Shown: positions 28,422-39,012 of the stretch, piece after piece
How positions within the stretch are numbered: the first letter of the stretch is position 1
How the letters are laid out: the number at the start of each line of letters is the position of its first letter
Translations under genes and position numbers: made by a program
Assembly (NCBI RefSeq): GCF_001650735.1
Contig: NZ_LXVY01000048.1
Span: 1 to 64,000, forward strand
Origin: Sphingomonas sp. TDK1
GTDB taxonomy: Bacteria > Pseudomonadota > Alphaproteobacteria > Sphingomonadales > Sphingomonadaceae
Direction of reading: 5' to 3'
Length of the DNA stretch: 64,000 nucleotides
The notes under the pieces: generated by a model
Seen by the model: only the letters and a program-made list of their open reading frames with translations
Told to the model about the DNA's origin: nothing
Database searches by the model: none

Positions 28422-29606
<1,185 letters not shown>

Positions 29607-29617
29607 GGCTGGGCATT

Positions 29618-29749
29618 CCCTCTCCCGCCTGCGGGAGAGGGAGGGAGCCGCCGACTGGCGGCGGAAGGGTGAGAGTGTGGGGCGACGGATGGCCCCGCCC
29701 TTCGCCCTACTCACCCTCACCCCGGCCCTCTCCCGCAAGCGGGAGAGGG
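29618..29749. repeat. Paired-hairpin GC-rich repeat, copy 3
   Basis: Two 11-bp hairpins (CCCTCTCCCGC with its complement) at 29618-29641 and 29726-29749 flank about 85 bases that themselves contain GGGTGAG against CTCACCC. The element lies between the two acyl-CoA dehydrogenases, in the transcribed direction, and ends close to the ribosome binding region of the second. Confidence 0.85.
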
Positions 29750-29769
29750 AGCTTCTGAAGGGAAGATCG

Positions 29770-30894
29770 ATGCCGCTCTACCTCAACGACGAACAGACGA
29801 TGCTCCGCGATACCGCCCGCGCGTTCGTCGCCGAACATGCCCCGGTTCGCCACCTGCGCGCACTTCGCGACGCCAAGGATCCCACCGGCTTCAGCCGCGA
29901 CCTGTGGAAGCAGTTCGCCGAGATGGGCCTCACCGGCATCCTGATCCCCGAAGCATCGGGCGGCCTCGGCCTCGGCCATGTCGAGGCCGGCGTGGTGCTG
30001 GAGGAGATCGGCCGCAACCTCACCCCCTCCCCCTTCCTCTCCACCGCCGTCGCCGCAGTCGAGGCGCTGAAGGGCACCGCCCATGCCGATCGCTGGTTCC
30101 CCGGCATCGCCGCCGGCGAGGCGGTGATCGCGATCGCGCATGACGAGAAGCCCAAGTTCGGCCGCGCCGTGGCGCTCAAGGCCGAGCGCGCCGGCAACGG
30201 CTTCCGGCTGACCGGCACCAAACGCTTCGCCCACCACGCCCATGCCGCCGACCTGATCCTCGTCACCGCACGCACCGCCGGCAGCGACACCGACGCAGCA
30301 GGCATCACCCTGTTCGCAATCGACCCCAAGGCCACCGGGCTGGATCTCCGCCCCGAACGCCTCGCCGATTCCAGCCTCGCCGCGCATGCCGGCTTCGACG
30401 GCGTCGAAGTCACCGCCGATGCGGTCGTCGGCGAGATCGATGCGGGCGCCGACCCGCTCGGCCGGCTGCTGCGTGCCGCGGGAGCCGGTGCCTCGGCCGA
30501 GCTGCTCGGCGTCGGTGCGGGCGCGAGCGACATGACGCTTGGGTACCTCAAGGAGCGCAAGCAGTTCGGCACGCTGATTGGCAGCTTCCAGGCGCTCCAG
30601 CATCGCGCCGCGCATCTCTACAGCGAGATGGAAGTCGCCCGCGCCGCCACGCTCAAGGCCCAGCAATTGCTCGACGCAGGCGAACCCGCCGACGAGGCGG
30701 TCGCGATCGCCAAGGCGATGACCGGGCTTGCCACGACGCTCGCGGTGCAGGAGGGTATCCAGATGCACGGCGGCATCGGCATGACCGACGAATATGACAT
30801 CGGCTTTTATATGAAGCGCGCCCGGGTACTCGCCGAGATGTTCGGCGATTCCAACTACCATGCAAACGTGCTTGCGGAGGCAGCCGGCTACTGA
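29770..30894 (+). CDS. Acyl-CoA dehydrogenase (second of a pair)
   Basis: The 374-residue protein keeps the acyl-CoA dehydrogenase fold (N-terminal helices, middle beta domain with RLTGTKRFAHHA near 145, C-terminal helices with QFGTLIGSFQALQHRAA near 262 and HGGIGMTDEYDIG near 335). It lacks the standard SEPxAGSD signature, so it may be the partner subunit of the preceding dehydrogenase rather than an independent enzyme. It overlaps the thioesterase start by one base. Confidence 0.9.
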   Translation: MPLYLNDEQTMLRDTARAFVAEHAPVRHLRALRDAKDPTGFSRDLWKQFAEMGLTGILIPEASGGLGLGHVEAGVVLEEIGRNLTPSPFLSTAVAAVEALKGTAHADRWFPGIAAGEAVIAIAHDEKPKFGRAVALKAERAGNGFRLTGTKRFAHHAHAADLILVTARTAGSDTDAAGITLFAIDPKATGLDLRPERLADSSLAAHAGFDGVEVTADAVVGEIDAGADPLGRLLRAAGAGASAELLGVGAGASDMTLGYLKERKQFGTLIGSFQALQHRAAHLYSEMEVARAATLKAQQLLDAGEPADEAVAIAKAMTGLATTLAVQEGIQMHGGIGMTDEYDIGFYMKRARVLAEMFGDSNYHANVLAEAAGY

Positions 30895-31781
30895 TGATCG
30901 AACCGACATCCCCCGAAGATCTGGTTGCCGGCCTTACCGCGCTGCTCGACGTCGAGACACTCGACACCGATCTGTATCGCGGCGCCCGCCAGCCCGGCGG
31001 CGTCGGCCGGGTCTTTGGCGGCCAGGTGATCGCGCAGGCGCTGCAGGCGGCGCAGCGCTCGGTCGAGGACGGAAAGGTCGCCCATTCGCTCCACGCCTAT
31101 TTCATGCGGCCGGGGGACGAGGACTACCCCATCCTCTACCGCGTGGTGCGCGATTTCGAGGGGCGCAGCTTTGCCAATCGCCGCGTGATCGCGATGCAGA
31201 AGGGCAGGCCGATCCTCAACATGGCCGCCTCCTTCCACCTGCCCGAAGAAGGGCTGCACCACCAGGATGCGATGCCCGACGTACCGGCGCCGGAGGATCT
31301 CCGCTCCGAGGCCGAACTGCGTGAGGAAATCCGCGACCATATCCCCGAAAAGTTCAAGCGTTTTTTCCTGCGCGCCCGGCCGATCGAGATCCGCCCGGTC
31401 AACCCGCGCAACTGGTTCAAGCCCGTAGCTCGCGAGCCACGCCAGGCGAGCTGGTTCCGCGTCGTCGCCCCCCTGCCCGACGAGCCCGCCCTCCACCGCG
31501 CGATGCTCGCCTATGCCAGCGACATGACGTTGCTCGGCACCTGCATGTTGCCGCACGGCGTCAGCTGGATGAGCGGGCAGATACAGACTGCCAGCCTCGA
31601 CCATGCGCTGTGGCTGCACGAACCGTTTCGCTTCGACGACTGGCTGCTCTATGCGACGGACAGCCCCTGGGCCGGGCACAGCCGAGGGTTCAATCGCGGC
31701 AGCATCTTCGCGCGCGACGGCCGGCTGGTGGCGAGCGTCACCCAGGAGGGGCTGATCCGTCCGGTCCAACGCACCGACTGA
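30894..31781 (+). CDS. tesB: Acyl-CoA thioesterase II
   Basis: Hydrolyses medium- and long-chain acyl-CoA. The 295-residue protein is a double hotdog: N-terminal GGQVIAQALQAAQ near residue 42 and C-terminal SLDHALWLHEPFRFDDWLLY followed by RGSIFARDGRLVASVTQEG. The start codon overlaps the stop of the acyl-CoA dehydrogenase (TGATG), marking it as the last gene of the beta-oxidation operon. It may recycle CoA when acyl chains accumulate. Confidence 0.94.
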   Translation: MIEPTSPEDLVAGLTALLDVETLDTDLYRGARQPGGVGRVFGGQVIAQALQAAQRSVEDGKVAHSLHAYFMRPGDEDYPILYRVVRDFEGRSFANRRVIAMQKGRPILNMAASFHLPEEGLHHQDAMPDVPAPEDLRSEAELREEIRDHIPEKFKRFFLRARPIEIRPVNPRNWFKPVAREPRQASWFRVVAPLPDEPALHRAMLAYASDMTLLGTCMLPHGVSWMSGQIQTASLDHALWLHEPFRFDDWLLYATDSPWAGHSRGFNRGSIFARDGRLVASVTQEGLIRPVQRTD

Positions 31782-31875
31782 ACGGCTCGTCGCCCACGTT
31801 ACCGTATCGTAAGGATTTCGCTTGTACCTTGCCGTTGCGCAACGGAAACGAAGCGCGGGTCGAGGTTGGAGTTCG

Positions 31876-32517
31876 ATGCGTCGCTGGTTCTGCGCGTTGT
31901 TCGCGTTGTCGCTTACCATGGGTGCCGCCAAGGCACAGACGCTCGAGGATGCGGTGCTGGAACGCATCAACTTCGCGCGGCAGCATCCGCAGCTATATGC
32001 GCAACGCCTGCGCGACTATCGCCTTCAGTTTGACGGCTATGTCGTCCATGCGCCCGGCGACCCTGTGGGCACCGAAACCTTCGAAGGCGTGTCGGCGGTC
32101 GACGAAGCCATCGCCTTCCTGGAGCATCAGGTGCCGCTCGCGCCGCTTGGCCGGGGAGAGGTTCTCGGCCGCGCTGCCGGCGACTATGCGCAGGACCAAG
32201 GCAATCGCGGCGCGCGCGGCCATGTCGGGTGGGACGGAACGTCTCCGGGCGAACGGGTGCGTCGGCATGGCGGCGGGATCCATGTCGGCGAAGGCATTGC
32301 GTACGGCTATGCCGATCCGGATGCCGTGGTGCGGCAACTGATCGTCGACGATGGCGTCTCCAATCGCGGGCACCGCGCGCTGCTGTTCGATCCCGGCTTC
32401 CGCTTCGCGGGCGTGGGCTGCGCCCGCCACCGCGCGCTCGCCCATATCTGCGTGGTGGACATCGCAAGCACGGCGGACGGTCGGTGGGAAAGCCCGCGTT
32501 TCGCCGATCGCCGCTGA
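31876..32517 (+). CDS. Secreted CAP-domain (SCP-like) protein
   Basis: A 213-residue exported protein with a signal peptide ending AKAQ near residue 21. The CAP fold is shown by INFARQHPQLYA after the signal, GDYAQDQ, the RVRRHGG..GEGIAYG segment, and the C-terminal NRGHRALLFDPGFRFAGVGC. Two cysteines near the end could form a disulfide. The function of bacterial CAP proteins is mostly unknown. The ATG at 31876 has GGAG five bases upstream; it ends five bases before the converging mutL. Confidence 0.85.
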   Translation: MRRWFCALFALSLTMGAAKAQTLEDAVLERINFARQHPQLYAQRLRDYRLQFDGYVVHAPGDPVGTETFEGVSAVDEAIAFLEHQVPLAPLGRGEVLGRAAGDYAQDQGNRGARGHVGWDGTSPGERVRRHGGGIHVGEGIAYGYADPDAVVRQLIVDDGVSNRGHRALLFDPGFRFAGVGCARHRALAHICVVDIASTADGRWESPRFADRR

Positions 32518-32522
32518 CGCCG

Positions 32523-34364
32523 CTACTTCCGGCCGAAGAGCTTCTCGATATCGCCATGCGCCAGCTTCACCCAGGTGGGGCGGCCATGGTTGCACTGGCC
32601 CGAATGGGGCGTGACCTCCATCTCGCGCAGCAGTGCGTTCATCTCGGCGACCGACAGGATACGTCCCGCCCGAACCGAGCCGTGGCACGCCATGGTCGCG
32701 GCGACATGGTCCAGCCTTTCCTTCAGACTCAGCGCCTCGTCGAAACTGGCGAGTTCGTCGGCCAGATCCGTGACGAGGCCGTGGACATCGCCCGTGCCGA
32801 GCGCCGCCGGCACCGCCCGCACCAGCATCGCACGCGGGCCGAAGCGTTCGAGTTCGAGCCCGAAGGCGCGCAGTTCCTCGATCCGGGCTTCGAGGCGGTC
32901 GCAGCCGGGTTCATCGAGCTCGACCACCTCGGCGAGCAAGAGCGCCTGGCTCGGCACGGTGCCGCCGGCCATGGCGCGGCGCATCCGCTCCAGCACCAGC
33001 CGCTCATGGGCGGCATGCTGGTCGACCAGGACGAGGCCGTCCTGCGCTTCCGCGACGATATAGGTCTTGGCGACCTGCCCACGGGCGACGCCGAGGGGGA
33101 AGTCGGTTGCGAGCGGGGCTTCGTGCCGGGCGGGCTCGGCGCGGGCCAAGGGCGGCGGGGCGAAGAAGGTGCCGGAATCGCGCACGGCGCCGGAATAGCT
33201 TCTAAGCCCCTCCCCTTCAGGGGAGGGGTTGGGGTGGGGCTGTGTCTCACCGAGACCAACAAATGGTCTGGAATCCCTCCACCCCACCCCCTCCTCCAAG
33301 GAGGAGGGGCTTAGACTTGCCCCCCCGCCCCCCGGCTGCCACAGCCCCAGCGCCGCTTCGCTGGGCCGCTGGACGCTGCGGTGCCCTGCCGCATCCAGTG
33401 CGCGGCGCAATCCGCTGACGATCAGGCCGCGCGCCAGTGCCGGGTCGCGGAAGCGCACTTCGGTCTTGGCAGGATGGACGTTCACGTCCACCACCTCGGG
33501 CGGCACGTCGAGGAACAATGCCACCACCGGGTGACGATCGCGCGCGAGCATCTCCGCATAGGCACCACGCACCGCGCCGACTAGCAGCCGGTCCTTCACC
33601 GGCCGGCCGTTGACGAACAGATATTGGTGATCCGCCACGCCGCGATTGAAGGTTGGGATACTCGCAACGCCGCCGAGCACCAGCCCTTCGCGCTCGAAAT
33701 CGATCGCGACGCTGTTCTCCTGCAGCGCGCGATCGGTGAGAGCCGCCACCCGCGCGGGCCGGCTCTCACCGCCCTGCACGCTCAGCACCCGCCGGCCGTC
33801 ATGCTCGACCGAGAAGGCGATGTCCGGGCGCGCCATGGCCAGCCGCTTCATCCCGTCAAGGCAGGCGGCATATTCGGCGCGGGTCGAACGGAGGAACTTG
33901 CGCCGCGCCGGTACCCGTCCGAACAGCGCCTCCACCCGGACCCGCGTGCCGGGCGGCAGGGCCGCCGGCCCCTCGGCGGCCCGAACACCATTGTCTACGG
34001 TCAGGGACCAGCCTTCGGCGCCCCGTACCCGGCTTTCGAGCGTCAGCAGCGCGACGCTCGCGATCGAGGGCAGCGCCTCGCCGCGAAAACCCAACGTCGC
34101 GACGTGCTCGATATCGTCGGTCGGCAGCTTGGAAGTGGCGTGCCGTTCCAACGCGAGCGCCATTTCGGCCGGCGTCATGCCGCAGCCGTCGTCGATCACC
34201 TCGATCAATTCAATGCCGCCGCCGGCCAGCTTCACGGCAATCCGTGTAGCGCCTGCGTCGATTGCGTTTTCGACCAGTTCCTTGAGCGCGCTGCCGGGGC
34301 GTTCGACCACCTCTCCGGCTGCAATACGATTGACAAGATGTTCGGGCAGGCGGCGTATTGACAT
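32523..34364 (-). CDS. mutL: DNA mismatch repair protein MutL
   Basis: The 613-residue protein links MutS mismatch recognition to strand incision. The GHKL ATPase N-terminus starts MSIRRLPEHLVNRIAAGEVV, with DDGCGM and GFRGEALPSI following. The C-terminal domain carries the endonuclease metal site DQHAAHERLVLE near residue 447 and the ACHGSVRAG and CNHGRPT motifs, so it is a nicking-type MutL. The linker contains a translated paired-hairpin repeat at about residues 351-388. The start is set by the conserved N-terminus; upstream sequence in frame is not conserved. Divergent from mreB. Confidence 0.96.
   Translation of the reverse strand: MSIRRLPEHLVNRIAAGEVVERPGSALKELVENAIDAGATRIAVKLAGGGIELIEVIDDGCGMTPAEMALALERHATSKLPTDDIEHVATLGFRGEALPSIASVALLTLESRVRGAEGWSLTVDNGVRAAEGPAALPPGTRVRVEALFGRVPARRKFLRSTRAEYAACLDGMKRLAMARPDIAFSVEHDGRRVLSVQGGESRPARVAALTDRALQENSVAIDFEREGLVLGGVASIPTFNRGVADHQYLFVNGRPVKDRLLVGAVRGAYAEMLARDRHPVVALFLDVPPEVVDVNVHPAKTEVRFRDPALARGLIVSGLRRALDAAGHRSVQRPSEAALGLWQPGGGGASLSPSSLEEGVGWRDSRPFVGLGETQPHPNPSPEGEGLRSYSGAVRDSGTFFAPPPLARAEPARHEAPLATDFPLGVARGQVAKTYIVAEAQDGLVLVDQHAAHERLVLERMRRAMAGGTVPSQALLLAEVVELDEPGCDRLEARIEELRAFGLELERFGPRAMLVRAVPAALGTGDVHGLVTDLADELASFDEALSLKERLDHVAATMACHGSVRAGRILSVAEMNALLREMEVTPHSGQCNHGRPTWVKLAHGDIEKLFGRK
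33202..33314. repeat. Paired-hairpin GC-rich repeat inside mutL
   Basis: A 113-base copy with a perfect 12-bp outer inverted repeat (33202-33213, CTAAGCCCCTCC, against 33303-33314). Inside it are hairpins CCCCTCCCCTTCAGGGGAGG and CTCCTCCAAGGAGGAG plus GGGGTGGGG against CCCCACCCC. It is translated within the MutL linker as a proline-, serine- and glycine-rich peptide including HPNPSPEGEG, without breaking the frame. Confidence 0.9.
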
Positions 34365-34515
34365 GGCATTCGCTGTAGCCCAAGCGACGGCCTCCCGCGA
34401 CCCGCATCCGCATGGCTCCAGGCCGGATTTAACTCCGTCCCGGAAAGGGTTCGGGCAAAACACTTTGTGCGAGCAGCCGGACGGGGGGCGCCCAACCGGC
34501 AGGACGGATCAATAG

Positions 34516-35556
34516 ATGGCTTTCTCCCGCATTTTCAAATTCATGTCGCACGACATGGCGATCGATCTGGGTACTGCGAATACCGTCGTATATCTGCGCG
34601 GACGCGGCATCGTGCTGAACGAGCCGTCCGTCGTGGCGGTCGAGACGCTGAACGGCGTGAAGAAGGTCAAGGCCGTCGGTGACGACGCCAAGCTGATGAT
34701 GGGCAAGACTCCGGGCTCGATCGAGGCGATTCGCCCGCTGCGCGATGGTGTCATCGCCGACATTGATGTCGCCGAAGAGATGATCAAGCACTTCATCCGC
34801 AAGGTGCACGGGCAGCGCCGCTTCATGCGCTGGCCGGAGATCGTGATCTGCGTGCCGTCGGGCTCCACCTCGGTCGAACGCCGCGCGATCCGCGACGCCG
34901 CGTCGAACGCGGGCGCCAGCCAGGTCTGGCTGATCGAGGAGCCGATGGCCGCCGCGATCGGCGCCGACATGCCCGTCACCGAGCCGATCGGATCGATGGT
35001 CGTCGATATCGGCGGCGGCACCACCGAAGTTGCGGTGCTCAGCCTGCGCGGCCTCGCCTATTCCACCAGCGTACGCGTCGGTGGCGACAAGATGGACGAA
35101 GCGATCGTCTCGTACGTCCGCCGCAACCATAACCTGCTGATCGGCGAAGCTACCGCCGAGCGGATCAAGCAGGAAGTCGGCGTCGCCAAGCCGCCGGTCG
35201 ACGGCATCGGCAAGACGATCCACATCAAGGGTCGCGATCTCGTCAACGGCGTGCCCAAGGAGATCCAGATCAACCAGGGCCAGATCGCGGAGGCGCTGTC
35301 CGAACCGGTCAACACCATCGTCGAAGGCGTCCGCATCGCGCTGGAAAACACCGCACCGGAACTGGCCGCCGACATCGTCGACCAGGGCATCGTCCTTACC
35401 GGCGGCGGCGCGCTGCTGCACGGGCTGGACGAAGTGCTGCGCGACGAGACCGGCCTGCCCGTCACCGTCGCCGACGATCCGCTGACCTGCGTGGCGCTGG
35501 GCACCGGCCGTGCGCTCGAGGATCCGATGTTCCGCGGCGTTCTCCTCCAGGTCTGA
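34516..35556 (+). CDS. mreB: Rod shape-determining protein MreB
   Basis: Actin-like filament protein (346 residues) that guides side-wall peptidoglycan synthesis. The ATP motifs are DLGTANTVVYL near residue 17, DIGGGTTEVAVL near 162 and LTGGGALLHGLD near 294. The N-terminus has FSRIFKFMSH, a membrane-binding amphipathic segment. It begins the operon mreB-mreC-mreD-mrdA-rodA; its promoter must lie in the 150 bases shared with mutL. A second frame that opens at 34467 is not used. Confidence 0.98.
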   Translation: MAFSRIFKFMSHDMAIDLGTANTVVYLRGRGIVLNEPSVVAVETLNGVKKVKAVGDDAKLMMGKTPGSIEAIRPLRDGVIADIDVAEEMIKHFIRKVHGQRRFMRWPEIVICVPSGSTSVERRAIRDAASNAGASQVWLIEEPMAAAIGADMPVTEPIGSMVVDIGGGTTEVAVLSLRGLAYSTSVRVGGDKMDEAIVSYVRRNHNLLIGEATAERIKQEVGVAKPPVDGIGKTIHIKGRDLVNGVPKEIQINQGQIAEALSEPVNTIVEGVRIALENTAPELAADIVDQGIVLTGGGALLHGLDEVLRDETGLPVTVADDPLTCVALGTGRALEDPMFRGVLLQV

Positions 35557-35572
35557 CGAAAGGCCAACGGCG

Positions 35573-36472
35573 ATGGCGCCGCCACGGAATCGGCGCCCGG
35601 GGTTTTCGCGACGGGCGCAATATGGGCTGTTCTTCAGCTATGTGGCGGCGATCGGCCTGTTGCTGATCGGCGGCGGGCTGGTGCTGGTCTCGCGCTATAA
35701 CCCGCATCTGTTCGGTCCGCTGCGCAGCGCGCTTGCGGAGGTGACCACGCCGGTCTCGGCAGGGCTCGACACGGTGCGCCGCGGCGTGGGCAGCGTGCCG
35801 GAAGCAATCGGCAGCTATTTCGGCGTGCGGAGCGAGAATGCGCGCCTCAAGCGTCAGATCGAGGCAGATCATGCCGCGCTACAACGCGCGCTTGGCCTGG
35901 AACGCGAGAACCAGCGGCTGCGGCTGCTCCTGAAGGCGCGTGACGCCACGCCGGAGACGATCGTCGTCGCCCGGCTGGTCAATTCGTCGGCTTCGAGCAC
36001 GCGCCGCTACGCCACGCTCAATGCAGGCAGTTGGCAGCGCGTGGCGCAGGGGCAGCCGGTGCGGGACGGTGCCGGGCTGATCGGACAGGTTGTCGAGGCC
36101 GGGCCCAACGCGTCGCGTGTGCTGCTCGTCACCGATCCGGACAGCACTATCCCCGTCCGCCGCGCGAGCGACGGGCTGCCGGCGATCGTCACCGGGAAGG
36201 GCGACGGTACGCTCGACGTCCGCGCCGCCAACGCCGCCGCCAATCCGTTCCGCGCCGGTGACCTGCTGGTTACATCGGGTACCGGCGGCGTATTCCCGCC
36301 AAACATCCCCTTGGGCCGCATCACCCAGACCGGCCGCGACAGCGCTACCGCCGCGCCCGCCAGCAATCCGGACATGGCCGATTTTGTGATGGTGCTGCGC
36401 GTGTTCCTGCCGGAACCGGCGCCGCCTCCCCAGCCCTTCCCCACCGCCACGCCCAAGCCCAAGGGCAAGTGA
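35573..36472 (+). CDS. mreC: Rod shape-determining protein MreC
   Basis: A 299-residue bitopic inner-membrane protein: one transmembrane helix (about 17-37), a coiled coil (about 85-115) and the periplasmic MreC beta domains with NAGSWQRVAQGQPVRDGAGL and FRAGDLLVTSGTGGVFPP. The proline-rich tail ends KPKGK. It links MreB to the PBP2/RodA synthase. The start at 35573 is 16 bases after mreB. Confidence 0.93.
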   Translation: MAPPRNRRPGFSRRAQYGLFFSYVAAIGLLLIGGGLVLVSRYNPHLFGPLRSALAEVTTPVSAGLDTVRRGVGSVPEAIGSYFGVRSENARLKRQIEADHAALQRALGLERENQRLRLLLKARDATPETIVVARLVNSSASSTRRYATLNAGSWQRVAQGQPVRDGAGLIGQVVEAGPNASRVLLVTDPDSTIPVRRASDGLPAIVTGKGDGTLDVRAANAAANPFRAGDLLVTSGTGGVFPPNIPLGRITQTGRDSATAAPASNPDMADFVMVLRVFLPEPAPPPQPFPTATPKPKGK

Positions 36473-36981
36473 TGGCGCTCGACCTGCAGCCACTGGGTGT
36501 GCAGCCGCCGCGCCCCCGGGCGCGCTGGCTCGCGCCGCTGTCGATTGCGCTTGCTTCGCTGATCACGATATTGCCGGTGGTTGCGACGGTGCCGTTCCTG
36601 CCGCCGTTCGGGCTGCTGATGCTGCTCGGCTGGCGCCTCTTGCGCCCGGACGCGTTGCGGGTCTGGGTCGCTGCCCCGCTCGGACTGTTCGACGACCTGG
36701 TGAGCGGACAGCCTTTCGGCTCCGCAATGTTCCTCTGGATGGCATGCATGTTGATCATCGATGTGCTAGAGACGCGCATCGTGTGGCGTAATTTCTGGCA
36801 GGACTGGCTGATTGCAGCGGGCGCGACGGGTTTCGTGCTGATCGCGGGGCGTTTCATCGCCTCGCCTATCTCGGCGAAGGTGGATGCGGCACTGCTGGTG
36901 CAGGCCGGTGCTTCGTCAATGCTATTTCCGCTGGCGTCGCGGCTGTGCGCGTGGCTCGACCGCGACGTGGTGAAGGCCTGA
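36472..36981 (+). CDS. mreD: Rod shape-determining protein MreD
   Basis: A 169-residue inner-membrane protein with about five hydrophobic helices and the family pattern GLFDDLVSGQPFG near residue 73. The ATG at 36472 overlaps the mreC stop (TGATG); a GTG three bases earlier is the alternative. Position in the operon supports the call despite low sequence conservation of MreD. Confidence 0.9.
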   Translation: MALDLQPLGVQPPRPRARWLAPLSIALASLITILPVVATVPFLPPFGLLMLLGWRLLRPDALRVWVAAPLGLFDDLVSGQPFGSAMFLWMACMLIIDVLETRIVWRNFWQDWLIAAGATGFVLIAGRFIASPISAKVDAALLVQAGASSMLFPLASRLCAWLDRDVVKA

Positions 36982-36984
36982 GCC

Positions 36985-39012
36985 ATGGTGCGCATTACCG
37001 AGGCAGCACAGACGTACAGCTTCTCGCGCCGCGCTGTGGTGCTGGGTGCGGCGCAGGGCGCCGTGGGCATGGTGCTCGCCGGCCGGATGGCGTGGCTCTC
37101 CGTGGTCGAAAATGAACAGTACAAGCTCAAGGCCGAGAGCAACCGCGTCAACAACACGCTGATCCCGCCGCGGCGCGGCTGGCTGCTGGATCGCAGCGGC
37201 AAGCCGCTCGCCAGCAACCGCACCGACTTCCGTGTCGACCTGATCCCCGATCGCATCGTCGACAAGGACAAGCTGCTGGCCGAGCTGACCCGGCTGCTCA
37301 ACCTTGCCCCCGAGGATCTCGCCCGCATCGAGACCGACCTGAAGCGCGCCGGCGGCTTCCGCCCGGTCCAGGTGGCGGAGAATCTCGACTGGGACCGCTT
37401 CGCCGCGGTGCTGGTCCGGCAACCCGAGCTGCCCGGCGTCGCGCCGACGCGGGGCTATGCCCGCCATTATCCGCTCGGCGCCGGCGTCGGCCACTTGATT
37501 GGCTATGTCGGCACCGCGTCCGCCGAGCAGTTCAAGGCGGACAAGGATCCGCTGCTCGTCACTCCCGGCTTCAAGCTGGGCAAGGACGGGCTGGAGAAGA
37601 CGCTCGACAAGCGCCTGCGCGGCAAACCGGGCGCCAAGCGCGTCGAGGTGACCGCCCATGGCCGCCCGGTCCGCGAGCTCGAGACGCGCGCGGATACGCC
37701 GGGTGAAAGCATCAAGCTCACCATCGATGCGGGCCTTCAGGAATATGTCGCGCGGCGGCTGGGCACCAATTCGGGCTCTGCGATCGTCATCGACGTGGCG
37801 TCCGGCGATATCCTCGCCATGGCGTCGATGCCCGCATACGATCCGAACAGCTTTTCCGACGGCATCAGCCAAACCGAATGGAAGATGCTGTCCGAAGACG
37901 ACCATGTGCCCTTGATGAACAAGGTGCTGCAGGGTTTGTATCCGCCGGGCTCCACGGTGAAGCCGATGAACGGTCTCGCGCTGATGGCGGCGGGCGTGAG
38001 CGCGCATGACCGGGTGGTTTGCTCGGGCGCGCTGCGCGTCGGCAATGGCGTGTTCCACTGCCACAAGAAGGGCGGGCATGGGCCGCTCGATCTCAAGAAC
38101 GCGATCATGCAGAGCTGCGACATCTATTTCTACGAAATGGTGCGCCGCGTCGGCTATGACGCGATCGCGCCGATGGCCCGGATGCTGGGTCTCGGCCAGA
38201 AATTCGACATGCCCTTCACCACCCAGCGCTACGGCACTGTCCCGGACAGCGCCTGGAAGCTGAAGAAATACCATCATCCCTGGACGGTGGCGGATTCGCT
38301 CAACGCCTCGATCGGCCAGGGCTATGTGCTGGCGAACCCGCTGCAGCTTGCGGTGATGGCCAGCCGCCTCGGGTCGGGCAAGATCCTGCTGCCGCGCCTG
38401 CTCGCCAACGGCCCCTCGGGGGCCCAGCCGCTGCCGGTGAGCCAGGAGGATCTCGCGATCGTGCGCGACGCGATGTACGGCGTGGTCAATGGCGGCGGCA
38501 CCGGCGGCGCGGCGCGCATGTACGTGCCGGGCGTCGCGCTTGCGGCGAAGACCGGCACCGCGCAGGTGCGCCGCATCACCATGGCGGAGCGCCGCACCGG
38601 CGTGCTCAAGAACGGCTCGCTGCCGTTCAAGATGCGCGACCACGCGCTGCTGGTGTGCTTCGCGCCCCATGACAATCCGAAATATGCCGCGGCGATCGTG
38701 CTCGAGCATAACGGCCACACCGTCCGCAACCTTGACGCGCCGCTGATCGGCCGGGACATCATGACCTATCTGTTCGACCGCGACCTCGCGATGAAGACGC
38801 TGGCCGAAGTGGAGCCCACCTGGGGCGGCGACTATACGACGCGGATGGCCGCCCAGTCCGCCGCTTTCCGCGCCGCGCAGAACATCCCGGCGCCGCCGAC
38901 GCCCGAAGACACCGAGGAAGCGGCAAGCAGCCTTGCCGATGCCGCGGCGAACAGCACCGCGGATTCGACCAAGCGCGACGTCGCACCCACCGGCAGCGTG
39001 GAGGGCGACTGA
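36985..39012 (+). CDS. mrdA: Penicillin-binding protein 2 (transpeptidase)
   Basis: Crosslinks peptidoglycan during elongation together with RodA. The 675-residue protein has one N-terminal membrane helix (about 16-38), a dimerisation domain, and the transpeptidase motifs: SxxK in GSTVKPMNG near residue 330, SCD in MQSCDIYFYEM near 373 and KTGTAQ near 517. A C-terminal tail of about 60 residues is rich in alanine, threonine and acidic residues. It starts 3 bases after mreD and overlaps rodA by one base. Confidence 0.97.
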   Translation: MVRITEAAQTYSFSRRAVVLGAAQGAVGMVLAGRMAWLSVVENEQYKLKAESNRVNNTLIPPRRGWLLDRSGKPLASNRTDFRVDLIPDRIVDKDKLLAELTRLLNLAPEDLARIETDLKRAGGFRPVQVAENLDWDRFAAVLVRQPELPGVAPTRGYARHYPLGAGVGHLIGYVGTASAEQFKADKDPLLVTPGFKLGKDGLEKTLDKRLRGKPGAKRVEVTAHGRPVRELETRADTPGESIKLTIDAGLQEYVARRLGTNSGSAIVIDVASGDILAMASMPAYDPNSFSDGISQTEWKMLSEDDHVPLMNKVLQGLYPPGSTVKPMNGLALMAAGVSAHDRVVCSGALRVGNGVFHCHKKGGHGPLDLKNAIMQSCDIYFYEMVRRVGYDAIAPMARMLGLGQKFDMPFTTQRYGTVPDSAWKLKKYHHPWTVADSLNASIGQGYVLANPLQLAVMASRLGSGKILLPRLLANGPSGAQPLPVSQEDLAIVRDAMYGVVNGGGTGGAARMYVPGVALAAKTGTAQVRRITMAERRTGVLKNGSLPFKMRDHALLVCFAPHDNPKYAAAIVLEHNGHTVRNLDAPLIGRDIMTYLFDRDLAMKTLAEVEPTWGGDYTTRMAAQSAAFRAAQNIPAPPTPEDTEEAASSLADAAANSTADSTKRDVAPTGSVEGD

